A stretch of 64,000 nt of DNA, from the NCBI RefSeq assembly GCF_018139145.2, contig NC_059471.1:212307494-212371493 (forward strand). Reading direction: 5' to 3'. Position 1 is the stretch's first letter, and every line of letters starts with the position of its first letter. Position numbers and translations under genes: made by a program. Below the pieces are notes generated by a model. The model saw nothing but the letters and a program-made list of their open reading frames with translations, searched no databases and was not told the origin of the DNA. This DNA comes from Gymnogyps californianus. Lineage: Eukaryota > Chordata > Aves > Accipitriformes > Cathartidae. Positions 1-11,900 of the stretch are shown piece by piece.

Positions 1-1084
1 GAATGAATGCTTCATTGAGGGGAAAACTCAGTGCTGCATTCTGTTTGATAGCTGCTGGAAGTTAGCATGGATGTTAGCTCAAGACTGTCTGCATTATGTG
101 CTGTTGTCAGGTGATGGTTCAGGAAAGATGAACTGTGGAAATAAAATGAGCAGAAGGCACTCTGTGGGGGCCTTGATGGACTATTGTGGAGGTTAACAAC
201 AGGTGCGAGATTATTACGAGTCTGTGGTTGAAATCAGTGGTTGAAATTTATTCTGTATATAGCAGTGACCAAAAGAGATTTCCTGTGATGAGAATACGGT
301 TCGTAGAGGCTGGGAGAGGTGTGCTACTCTCCTTTTTCTTGGCTGGTGTCATGGTGTAACGCCAGCCAGCAACTAAGCACCACGCAGCCACTCGCTCACT
401 CCTCCCTGCTTCCAGTGGGATGGGGAGGAGAATCGGAGGGAAAAAAAAAAAAGTAAAACTTGTGGGTTGAAATAAGAATGAGTTAATAAAATATAATAAC
501 AATAATAATAATTATAATAAAAAGTAATATAGCAAAAAGAGAGAAGTAACACCCAAGAAAAGACAAGTGATGCACAAAGCAATTGCTCACCACCCCACTG
601 ACTGATGTCTGAGCAGCGATCCACCCCTCCCAGCCAACTGCCACCAGTTTATATACTGGGCATGACGTTCCATGGTATAGAACATCCCTTTGGCTAGTTC
701 GGGTCAGCTGTCCTGGCTGTGCTCCCTCCCAGCTTCTTGCACACCTGCTTGCTGGCAGAGCATGGGAAACTGAAAAGTCCTTGGCTAAGATAAGCGCTAC
801 TTAGCAACAACTAAAGCATCAGGGTGTTATCAACATCATTCTCACACTAAATCCAAAACACAGCACTGTACCAGCTACTAAGAAGACGACTAACTCTATC
901 CCAACCAAAACCAGGACAGTTGGTCAGTTTAGGACTAGTGTTCTCTTCCCCCTCCTCTACTGTACTACCAGTGTGACCCAAAGATTATACTTTGAGTGAT
1001 TGAATTGTGTCTTCTGTGTCTTAGCTTATTGTGTCATAAAACTTAATCTGGCTCTTTTTTTTTTTTTTTTCCTCTTCCCTTTAG
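1..1084 (+). other. 3' part of the intron upstream of E1
   Basis: Non-coding. It contains a minus-strand solo LTR at 347-918 and ends in a long T-rich pyrimidine tract (about 1054-1082) followed by the AG at 1083-1084 that serves E1. No exon is recognisable in it. The reading frames at 248-624 fall in the LTR and its flank. Confidence 0.8.
347..918 (-). mobile_element. Solo LTR of an endogenous retrovirus, ERVL-like (LTR-A)
   Basis: On the minus strand the block starts TGTCCTGGTTTTGG and ends in ...CATGACA, the usual TG...CA termini of an LTR. It is the inverted counterpart of the LTR at 26922-27521 and the two align along their whole length. Shared landmarks are a TATA motif (TTTATATA on the + strand at 648-655), an AT-rich (TAA)n-like tract at about 487-532, and the CAGCTGTCCTGGCTGTG segment. 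The flanks are GCTGG (342-346) and GTTGG (919-923), a 5-bp target duplication with one mismatch, which fits ERVL-type integration. No gag, pol or env sequence adjoins it, so it is a solo LTR. It is antisense to USP6NL. Confidence 0.88.
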
Positions 1085-1167
1085 GGACGAGAGGGTGCGC
1101 AGATTGAACCATGGGAAGATGCTGACTATCGTCTTTACAAAGTCACAGATAGATTTGGGTTTCTACA
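1085..1167 (+). CDS. USP6NL: USP6NL exon E1 (about residues 25-52)
   Basis: Acceptor TTTAG|GG after a long T tract, donor CA|GTAAGT. The 83 nt give 27 codons plus 2 nt, reading GREGAQIEPWEDADY... and ending in ...DRFGFL; the split codon CA+T becomes His with E2. This is the conserved N-terminal lead-in of USP6NL, just before the TBC domain. The preceding residues, including the initiator Met, must come from an exon upstream of the window. The donor overlaps a CAG|TAAGTA string, but only CA|GTAAGT gives a GT donor and the correct frame into E2. Confidence 0.96.
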
Positions 1168-2019
1168 GTAAGTAGCAAGCTTGAAAAGAAAATAAGATTA
1201 AGAGTTTGCTACTATTACTATTTATGCTTTTTATTGTATCGTCTATTTGGTGAAAGTATTAGTCTGCCTTTTAATAGATCTTCTGGAAACTGCTGTGTAA
1301 GTTTTGGGTAATCTTTCACTGTGCTTTTCAGTTCCATTTCTATCTGGTTTTAGTTCTGTAACTTGATCCTGCATAGGGAGTGAAATGTTTTTGAATATTT
1401 TATTTGGGGATGATAATTGATAGTCTACAAAAAAGATTTCAAGCTGAATTAAATTGGAGATAAATTTTGATTTTAAGTAACTGTGTTCTATATAAACAAG
1501 CTTGAAGTTCTTGGAAGGATTTTTAAAAATTTTGTTACGATGTTGATCTTTAAAAAAAAATCCCAACACATTTAAGGCTGCTTAATGGTTGTATATGAAC
1601 AACGGTGTATCCCAATCCTTCAAAGATAAATATCATTTAACTTCATGTATTTAGTAACCTTACTGGAGTCTCTGATTTGGGACCTAATGTTGCATCTTAA
1701 AGTAAAGTCAGAAAATGTCAGAATCCAGATCCAATTAACCTATAGGTACCTCATTTGTAATAAATAATCTCTGTCTTTTTGGCAAATAGAAGATGAGAGT
1801 ATTAAATTGTATTAGGACTTTTGTGGTTGGCAGATGTAAATATCCAACTTGCAGAAACTGAACACAAGGTGACTTGCTACTTCTGATAATATCCAATCAA
1901 GACTGACTGCCATTCTTGGTGTTTAGCGTTTGTGTTTGAATATGTCAAGTGCAGTTAAAATCCACAAAAATCAGTGATGAGTGGAAAACTTTGTAATAAC
2001 TATGTACTTTTATAGTATT

Positions 2020-2075
2020 GGGGGGGGGAGGAGGGTGTGTGTGTGTGTTGTTTTTTGGGGGATTCCCCCCCCCCC
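2020..2075 (+). repeat. G-run, (GT)n and C-run low-complexity cluster
   Basis: A run of 9 G, then short GG and GGG runs, a (GT) dinucleotide stretch to about 2048, a T run, 5 G and finally 11 C. The + strand has enough G runs for a possible quadruplex, and the GGGGG-ATT-CCCCC core can fold back. It lies in intron 1, about 850 bp after E1. Confidence 0.85.
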
Positions 2076-4810
2076 TTTCTTCTGTTTTGTAATGTCATTG
2101 TTTTTATAAGCTGTCAGTTAAAACAGTCATCTTTACCTGTAGACTGCCTTTGCTTCATCAGGGTGAGTTAATTTGGTGTATGACCTCCCAACAGTTCTAT
2201 TTTACACAGAGAGGTCTTTGTGTTAGTAAACTACAGCTGCAACACCACGTGTCTGGTATTGTAGCTGCAGTTGTAGGCATTCTTAATGGACAATGGATGT
2301 CAGAATTATTTCTTGTGCAAAGGTAAGTGAAGCCACTGCTAAGTTCGCCCCTGACTTCAATGGGAATTGAGTCACGCGCCTTCAGATTTGTGAGAGGAGT
2401 CTTGGTTTTGGTATCCTTATGAGCTCCTGAACTTTTCCTGTTATTTGTATTGTGATATTTGCCTTTTTATATGTTAGGCATGGAAGAATGTTATTCATTG
2501 CTACAGTTGCTGCTGTAGTCAGTTTTCAGGAGTCTTGCGTTTCATTGCTCCAGTGCTGTAGTATATTTGAGATGCAGTTATAGAGGTGCTGCTTGGCAAA
2601 TCAACGTATGCCGGTTTCCGTGCTGCTGTAGCTGTAACTTAAAGCTACTGTCAGCACCCTTACATCACACTGCAGTCATTCTTGTGATGTGGCAGGGTAG
2701 ATGGACCTTAGTCATTAGACCATACTTCCTCCCTAGTAATGTCTTTAGTCACCAATGCAGAATTCATTCTCTATATAGTGAACTTCAAGGGATGAATCTG
2801 AAAAATTTGTAATACACGAAGACTGCACAAATTAACAATGTACGTAGATACTCTGTCTCTTCGCTAAATGTGTGATATTTGTTGCTTATATGCTAATTGA
2901 TGTCTCGTTATAAGGCAGATTTCACCTGAGAGTGCCATCCAGGCTGCTTTATGATTCTTTAAAGCAAATTCATTGCAAATGATGTTTTTATTTTCCTGAG
3001 AAATAAAATCTCTCCTAATAGGAGAAATATAATTAGGATAAGCATATCAACTGTCTTTCCCTGAAAAGACAATTCATATTGCACTATAGATTTTAGCTGT
3101 GGTCTGGGTTCATGTATACTGCGATACTGAGCCTGTGCAATCTACCGTCTCTGAAAGAAACTCCTGTTCCTGTGAGAACTTGAAATTAAGCAGTATGTAC
3201 CAAAAGCCTCAAATGGTTATCATCCATGAGAGCCATAATTCCCCGTGACCTGTCTGTTGGGTGTTTACAGTGTAAATTAACAAGCGGGCTGATGCACAGT
3301 GAAAACTGAAAATCTGGGGACAGTATCAAACTTACTGTGCTCTAGTTAAGTTGAGATCTGTAATGATTTCTAATCTTGTTTACATCAACATCTTAAAATA
3401 CTAAGTAGCTGAAAAATATCTTTTGTATCAGAAGGCTGCTGGATGTGGGGGATCTGACAGAAAATTAGGGCTTGTTTTCTCAAGTGTAGTAGGCCTTGAT
3501 TACTATCAGTAGTTTAAAAACTTCTTTTTCTCCTTGGCTATGTCCTGTCTGCAGCTTTCCTTGGTTCTGCGAAGGTGCATTCAAAGTTCAGTTGATTATT
3601 GATAGGGCAAAAAAGATAAGTTTGATGGGATGAAGTGCTCAAGCTGCCTGTGTAACTTGCCACCCAGAAGAAGATGGGAGAAAGTAAAGACTAGAGACTT
3701 TTAAAGAGTAGTTTTGCTGGAGATCTACGATTCTTCTGGTGTCCCAGTGTCCTTATTTGTGTGTCAAACTGGGAATTAGTAAACTTGGGGAACCTGAAGA
3801 CACTTACACTTCTATTATCTTCCTGCCGTACCATTAGAAGTGGGTAAAACTGTTTAGATTTTCTTCTGAGAACATACTGAGTAGGAGAGGGAAGGTGCCT
3901 TTTTATGTAACGGTGTAGAAATTGCTGGTGATTGGAAACAGATAAGACATTTCCCTTCAGGTAAAACATCTCACCTTAACGCTAACCTTCATTTAAGACC
4001 CACAGTTGCAATATCTGGCAGCTTTGGTCAATTCTGATTGTTGTTGTAGTATTTATTGTTTACAATAGTTAGGACCATGTTTACCTAGCACTGTCTTAAA
4101 TTTTTAATAGCTGCTGCCTTAAGAACACAACTTAATTTGTTTGCTGTAGTACTTTTTTTAAATTTTGCAATCCTGCAAATGAATATGGAAGTTCTAGTTG
4201 ACTTTGGATATTAAAAGGAAATTGGTGTGAACAGGTTATTGAAATAGCTATTTAAAACAAAAACAAAAAAGCTGAGTTAATACCTAATGAATTTAGGGAA
4301 CAAGAAAGTAAGTTCAGTGAGAAGTACCAAAGCATTATAATAATGAGACTTGTTTGAAATGAATAAAGGGAAGTTTTAGAGGGAAGTTGGATATGAGAAG
4401 AAGGTTTCCAGCAAACATGCTAAGCTGCGAAATAACCCCGTGGGGAGCCGAAGGGGTCTGTCTCTTGAGATATTTAAGACCAGATTGTACAAAACAAAAT
4501 GCACCTATGAGGAGTTTTGTCAGTGGGACTGACTAAATTTTAGTGGGTATGTTTTCAGTAGGGTAGCTCATAAATTGTATATGAGAGGCATACATGAACC
4601 AGAAAGAGTTAAAAATCTCATTATTGGCTAAAATGTAGAAAACCTGGCCTTACCAATTACTGTTTTTGTGAGGCTGTAAGGAAGTGGTGATCGTCATGAT
4701 TTATTTAAGCCATATGGTGTTGCAGGCAAACCAGTCTCAACTTGGGGCATTTTTTATGTAATTTAATTTATTGCCAAATAGCACAACATTCTGATTGCTG
4801 ATTCGGATAC

Positions 4811-5441
4811 TGCGGGGGGGGACACCCCGAACCAGAAAGCTTTAATGGACACCTAGGGGAAACACCTCTTTCCCCTCTGCCTCCAGGACAAACTTCCCTT
4901 GTTTTTTGCCGTGGGTTACTGTTGGCTTGCCCCATTTCCTTTGGTGAGGTGACAGGCAGTGCAGGGGGTTAAGGTCCTGCATGTAATGGCTTCTTTCTGC
5001 TCCTCCTCATTTCTTACTTGTTTTTGTCTACTGCTCCTTGTGTCTTACGCATTTTCTCCTGCCCCAGTGTGGGTATCCCATGGGCTGCAGTCCCCTTGGA
5101 GATGTCCCCCCCTACCCCGGCATGGCATGCCTCCTTCTGAGAGCACATCTCCAGCCATGTCCCCAACGACATCTCCTTCCATGTGTCTCTTCTGCTTCTC
5201 CCCACATCTCCTCCGTTTCTCCTGCCTCTAGCAGCTGCCATGCCTTTAAAAATATGTTTTTAGTAGAGGCATCATGGCTTCCTCCAATTGAATGAAGTTT
5301 TGGCACATGGTGACTTAGTTATAGCAGTTTCAGAGCTGGCTGGAGCAGCCATGACTGGCATAAGGCAAGTCCTGGCCCCCCTCCTGCAGGTCACCCCTGC
5401 AGCCCCCAGCTACTGAAGCCCTGCCAGTTCTGCCCAATACA
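4811..5441 (-). mobile_element. Probable older solo LTR, ERVL-like (LTR-E)
   Basis: The right end (about 5390-5441) reads ...CACCCCTGCAGCCCCCAG... and finishes CCCAATACA. It is closely similar to the right end of the clear LTR at 56538-57632. The GC-rich interior has the same kind of CCATGGGCTGCAG motif as that LTR's repeat array. The left border is uncertain: TG at 4811 is a plausible terminus, but the flanks GATAC (4806-4810) and TATAG (5442-5446) agree at only 3 of 5 positions. Either the element is old and eroded or the left border is elsewhere. Orientation is minus, antisense to USP6NL. Reading frames of 64-109 aa across it are by-products of base composition. Confidence 0.55.
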
Positions 5442-8400
5442 TATAGTGATGAGAACTGTCACCCTGGGTACGGAGTCAAGCACTGGAAACTCACTGGCAC
5501 AAAGAAGGTAACTGAGATGTTGGCCAAGGGAGCCAATGCTTTCTGGACATGTTGGTACCAGAACAGTGTAAACATGACCGCAGTTGCTAGGTTGTCTGTT
5601 GTACAACCTGACTGTGTGTTTGCTTCCTTCTGTAAGGTTGAGGATGTATTTGAAGAAAGATGCTTTCAGTGCACTGTTTTCCAAGGGAAAAAAGGCCATT
5701 TCAGAGTCCAGAGGTCTCAAATGACTCTGAGGACACAGATCAGTTCCGAGAGCTACCCTTCAGATGCTGATGTGCCTTCTCATAGCTGAGATTATGCTGC
5801 ACATGTGCCACCTGGACCCAGTTGATAGCTGTTCGTGCTTTCCAGTGCAATATGTCCAACCCTGTTAACGTTAATCTCAATTTCGAAAGCAATACAGGAA
5901 AGGTGAAGTAGCATTGGTTCATCTTGATACCATTTCGTACAGTATTAATTCCATTAGCATTGTTCATCTTAATTAATATAGACTTATTTCTATCAAGTGC
6001 TGTTGGTCTTCCTCAATGTCACCTGGTATACAGGGAGTAGTGCCTATTAAAACTTTACTCTTCACTTATGTAATGTTTGTTCAGGAGAAGCACATGTCAG
6101 GGAGCTCATCTTAGTCATGACCACAAGATTCTGGAGAGAACAGACCAGTATATTTCTTACAGGTGCACTGTGGTTACCTGTAATCCTAAAAATATGTTTA
6201 AAAAAAAAAAAAAAAGCAGCAACATCCCTACCCAAAAAACTTCAGGAGTGATCCTTATTCAATACATTTTGTTTTCCAGTAAAAATCCTGCTGGACTCCT
6301 GATTTCACATTATAGTGCAGGAATGCTAAACAGCAGGGCTGATCTGAAAAATACCATTCACTTTTAAAAGGAACATTTTGTCCTCCAGGAAACCTAGCAC
6401 CAGTGTTTGTATATACAGTCTACCAGTGTTTTGATAAGATCGAATATTCTTTTCTAGAAAATGCATGCTTGAAACTGTATCTGACTGCTAGTTTGTTCTA
6501 TACCTGTAGTTGATCGAAGTCTAGCAGACCGTCTCAGGGGACCACTGTAGTGCTCAGATAAGCCTTAGTCTATAATATATGACTTTTTCAATCAAGTATT
6601 TTAGGAATGGGAGAAATGCCTCAAATCTCTTCACAGATAATCATAACAAAAACTTTCAGCTGTTTTTGGAAATGGAAAAGATGGAATGTGTTTGGTATTC
6701 ATAAAAAAAATAAGGTTTTTGTTTGGTGTTTTTTTTTTCTTTTTTTCCCTCATCTTGGATATGTTGTGTCTTTTTGGTCAACATTGTGTCAAGCTACCTC
6801 CCCCCCTCCCCCCCCCGATGTAATCAAAAGTTCTCATTTCATGCTCAGAATACACTCAAAAGCACCAGAATGTTGCAATTAAAAAAACCCAAAACAAACA
6901 AGTAGAAAACAAAAATAAAACCTCTACCCCAGAAGACCAAACACCCTGCATCCCACAAAAAAAGCAGTTCCTTTCTGTCTTACCTTGGAGCCTGGGTAAA
7001 TTTTAAAGTAAATGTGCTTAATCTTTTCACTGTGGACTGTTCTTTTGTAGAAACTTTACCCTGTAGATACCTCTATTTGCAGGTTTTCTAGCAGCAGTCA
7101 TTGATAAGGGAATAACTTATGGGGAAAAAACCTAAAGGAATTTCTGAGTGTCTTGAAGCTCATAGCAGGCATTCCAGTAATGCCTGGGGATCTGGGATTT
7201 CCCCCTTCCCCCTCCTTGAATTCTTTAGTTGATTTGTTACGGCTTTGGGATGGTTAAAAAAGCTACTAGAATTAATACGTTATTCCCTGGGCGGTGGCAA
7301 GTTCCCTGCTACTCCTAGGAATGTTTTAAAAGATATTTCATTACTTTTTTAAGCCTACAGTTTAAATAATAATATCTATATTAATTTGTCTATTTAGAAG
7401 TGCAATTATATGAACGATTTTTATAGTTAAAAAATTATTAAAGGTCTTAAAGCAACAAATCCAAATGGCAGTCAATGTTTTGTAAATAAATAAGAATTTA
7501 AGCTTTAACTGAAGATCATTGAAGCACATATTTAAAGATATATTTTCGTGAATGTATCCTTGTATTTATTTTTTGCGAAAATCTCCAGCTAGCTACAAGG
7601 ACACAACGGCTTTATTCCTTCCCCCTCCTCCCTGCCCCGTATAATGTTAAGGTTGAATGGTCACAAAAGCATTGGCCCATTGGGGTTTGCAAAACAGCCT
7701 AAACTTTGTACGCACTGCTAAAATCGAGTAGAAGCTGAAAGCAGCATTTTGCAACTCTAAAGGTCAACACCAATTTCATGTTTGAAGAGCCGGTCCTCTT
7801 TCAGGCCTTTCAGCACCGGGCCAAAAGTCAGAGAGCAGGATAAGCAAAATGGCCTCAGCTTCTTCCTAGGATGGCACAGAAAACTAAAATTTGAGCAAAT
7901 CTGAACAGCTAGAAGGCATCTTCCTTTACTTAGGTCTCCACACCAGTGTGCCCCTGTTCAATATACTGCCAGGTTCTGCGCTGCTTTGTACTGAAATCTG
8001 TAAGTCATTGAACAACATTCCCTCTCGAGGATGAAACATCAGCTGGCATCATTTGTTTGGTACCTGTTGGAACTAGTGATTTCAGTCCTTCATCAAATAG
8101 TGACCAATTAAAAAGTATTTTAAAAAAATTAAAATAAATCACCCACCTTTCCTTTTTTAGCTAGCAATTAGGATTTATGTTATCTGGTCTTTTATTAGCC
8201 GTACTTGTGTGTATATTCTTGTTTGATTCTTTTATTTATCTGTCTGCACATCACCTATCTGTGAGGCAGGCATTCAGTTTTCTTTTATAAGAAGACTTTT
8301 TAAGACCACAGTTGTGCTTTTCTAAGAAAGAAGAAAATAACATCGCTTTTTGGAATTTGGGGCAGGTACAGCTTAAGGTCAAATTTTACTACTCTACCTT

Positions 8401-8958
8401 GGGAAACAGAGGTTATGACTAATATACACTGACTAATATATTGTGGAAAGCATTATAATTGTTCAGGTCTTAGTAGATACAAAGTAGAAATAACAGAAGA
8501 AACTACAATTTATTTACTGCAACTTTTTCAAGAACTCTCTTCTTTCCATCATTCACTGATGAATGCCATCAACTGAATTGTCCTGTTAACTTTCAAGAAT
8601 GAGCGGTGAAAATCATAAGCTGCCATGACATCATTTTAAAAAATGCAACAATTATTTTAAAGATTTTTATTTCTCCCACCTGCACAATATGAATTCTTTT
8701 CAGGTCTTGTTATTATCAAGGTCTGTGTTAACTTGTATTAATAACTATTATCTTAAAGCAATAACCAATATTGTCAGGTTTTGTGGTCTAACTTGGGTGA
8801 TTCAGCTTAAACATGTTTTACTACCTGTTCAATAAATGGAAACTGGGGATGTATGTGCAGCGTGGCAGATGCTCTTATGCTGATAAATATCCAGGGATCA
8901 GCGTAGTCAGGTTGGGCAGATTGGAGATTTATTCTGCAAGGTTGTTTAGTGGTGTGTT

Positions 8959-8980
8959 CCCCCCCCCCCCCCCCCCCCCC
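8959..8980 (+). repeat. Poly-C homopolymer, 22 nt
   Basis: An uninterrupted run of 22 C in intron 1. Such tracts are unstable and often miscounted by sequencing, so the exact length may not be reliable. The proline and glycine runs in overlapping reading frames on both strands come only from this tract. Confidence 0.95.
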
Positions 8981-11900
8981 AGTGAAGGTAAAGATGTACA
9001 ATGAAAGTACTAATAGTAGAAAATACAGATGTGGTCTTCCCCTCCCCCTTCATGAAGCTCTCTTAAAAATTTGGGTTAGATTCTTGTACTACTCTTACAG
9101 TAGCTCTGTGCTGATTTTGATGGAGTTGTACCAATTTACAGCAGCTGAGAATCTGACTCATACTCTTATTCTTCATCCCATGAGTCTATTAAAGTGGTGA
9201 ACATGCTTTTAGAATAGTTCACTAATGCTGGAGATTATTGAGTTGCCAGAGGCGCTTTTCAAATAGCAGAGTTCATTATTCTTTCTTTTGCTAGGATAGA
9301 GGCCTACCTGCTCTTCTCCGTCAAACTTTACTCTTTAAAAAAATGTGTTGCATTTTTATTAGCTCTGTAATGCATTTCTGCAGCATGCTGCAAAAAGAAT
9401 TTGTGAGATACTCCATTAAATGTCTCCAAATGAAGCTATTGGGTTTTTTTTCAGTATTATTATTTTGCCCCTAACTTTTTAATAGGGAGCAATATGATTA
9501 GCAACTTAGTTATCCTCTCTCTCATTCTGTTTGTTAATAATTTATACATAGCCTTGCTGGAAAATAGTCCTTGTCTGTAAAATATTCTTTGTGCGTTCCT
9601 TAATACTTTCTACAACATGCCTGTCAAACCACATGTCCAGGAACAATAACTCTTACACAGCTAACCCTGCTGATTTGAGAAGGTACACGGGTCAAGTCTC
9701 TCCAGATAGGAGATGTAAGGACTGGTCTCTGAATGTTCTTGGCAGCAAAAGCAGTTATGCTGAGATGCCAAAAGTTTTGGGTGATAGAAATTAAAGAAAG
9801 AAGCATGGTGGCTGTAATTTGGTAATAATCAAAGTAGTATTCAAAAAATAGGGATTTTTATATAATTTTCATTTCAAAATTTTAGTAGAAAAGTCTGCAC
9901 ATCAAAGCTTAAGGAAAGAGCTCTAAGGTTACTAGGAGAGTTCCAAAGTTATTGTTCATAGTGACACACAGCCACTATCCTTAATTTTCTAGGCACAGTA
10001 AGTAGCGCAGTAAGTGATACGATAATGTGCTAAAAGAGCAATGAAATGTTTATTCTTAATAGTTGAATTATAAATGTAAATCTTACTGCGTTTTATATGT
10101 CGTGGTCATTTAGTAGGGACTTGCTGTCATTTTCCTCTCCTCCTCTTTTCCTCTCAGTTTTGTGAGACAGGGTCAGACCTACTTGTCAGGAGAGTGGCTT
10201 AACTCTTCCCTCCCTTGGGGAAAAAGGTGTGCCAAGTTCAGCCTCTTTCAGCTGCCAAAGACAAATCTTTATTTAAAAAAAAATAGAATTCAGATGTTAG
10301 AGAAAAGTTGTGTTTCTCTTAATTCTCTTTTTTTTACTAAATATATGAATATGCCTCATTTTGACTAAGTATTTTTCATGTGGCGTTACAAAGATTTACT
10401 ATGAGAACTCCACTGTACTCTTGCATTGTGTGCAATGGATTCTGTCCTCTAATATGTGATACGCTTCCCTGGACGGATTTTGCTCTGAAATACTCATTGC
10501 TAATCAACATACTGAGGAACTGCTGTTAAAAAAAAAACCAAAAAACAAAAAACAAAAACAACAAACCAAAAGAACCAAACCACAAATTTCAGGTCTATTT
10601 AACATTCTTTCCTTTTGCCCTAATGTACACTGAGGATATTATTTTTATTTAAGGAGAGAAATGGAAGTTTTCTTGGGTTAGTAATTGAGATTCAGAATGC
10701 CTTTTTTTAGGTCCATCTTCCTAGCATTAGACAAAACCATTTTTTTTTCTTTGCATGCTTTCACAGGGAACTACTTCTAAAAGAATATTTTAATTGCATT
10801 TCTGTATGACAAAGCCTGGTTTGAAAACACAGCAGTGATGGATACATAATAAACATTAATGAAGAGGTTTTACAAATTTTATTATTTATCAGTTATGGAA
10901 CTCCTAATAAGTTGAAATGAGTCTCTGCTTACTATGCAGTTGTGAAGCGATGAGGCTAAGTTTCAGAGACAGACCTTTCAGAGACCAAGGTAAATAGGCA
11001 ATTTTATTTAAACATCACTGACAGTGGAAGAGTACGTTGGACTTGCTGTAAATTTTACTTAGTCATTATCCATTCTGACTGTTTTAGTTTACAGCTCAGC
11101 TTCCATGATGGACGATGAACTTGAATCTCTGCATTTGTCTCCAATTATGGTGGTGGTTGCATTGTGATCCTTTTCTTTGCATTGATGCATTTGAACTTAT
11201 TTCTCAAAGCATGAGATGTGTATAGCAATTTGCAGTAATTGCTTCCTTAAATCGATGTCTTATTTTGCAATAGCATGTGGTCAGAAATGTTGCTTTAGAA
11301 CGTGTTTTGGTTGCTATGAGGAACTCTTCAATGCTTTTACGGTTCACTTTTCCTCACACTTGCTATTTAAACAAGTCTTTTTTGCCAGCCTGATGACAAA
11401 AGTGGTCATCTGTTTAAAAGCTGTTCCATGGAAATTGTTTAAACCAGACCTAGCAGAAGGGAGAGGAACCAGACCTTCTCTCTCAGATGATCACCTGTGA
11501 GCTTCATAATCATGTAGGATCTTACAGTATTTGCACACCACTTGTGTTCTTGGTGGTAGAACTTCACCAGGAGAAGCAGGAAGTGCCTTACTTCTGGTTT
11601 TGGCTAGGTCATTGTCTGAGACAGGCTTGCTTTAGAACCTCGTAAAGCTAAGGAGGCTCTCTGAACCCAGAATCAACACATTTTATGCAAGGCTTGAAGT
11701 CACCTATTTTGGACCTGTTTGAAGAGGAGAAGCCAACCACCTGTAATTTGAACAACTGCTGAAGAACTTACCTCCTGGATTGGTATTTATAGCCACAAAA
11801 GGAGAGTAGTAGGATTTCAGGTGTATCTTTCTCAGCGATGTTTTTGTTGTCTAGTTAATTTTGGCTTCCATTGGAAAACAAGCAGCTTTGCCCGTGTGCT

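Noticed and set aside
248..624. Minus-strand frames of 83-84 aa
   Set aside because: They lie within or at the edge of LTR-A and consist of low-complexity translation of its AT-rich tract.
4959..5306. Overlapping frames of 64-90 aa on both strands
   Set aside because: They lie in the GC-rich interior of the LTR-like block at 4811-5441; both strands are open because of base composition.
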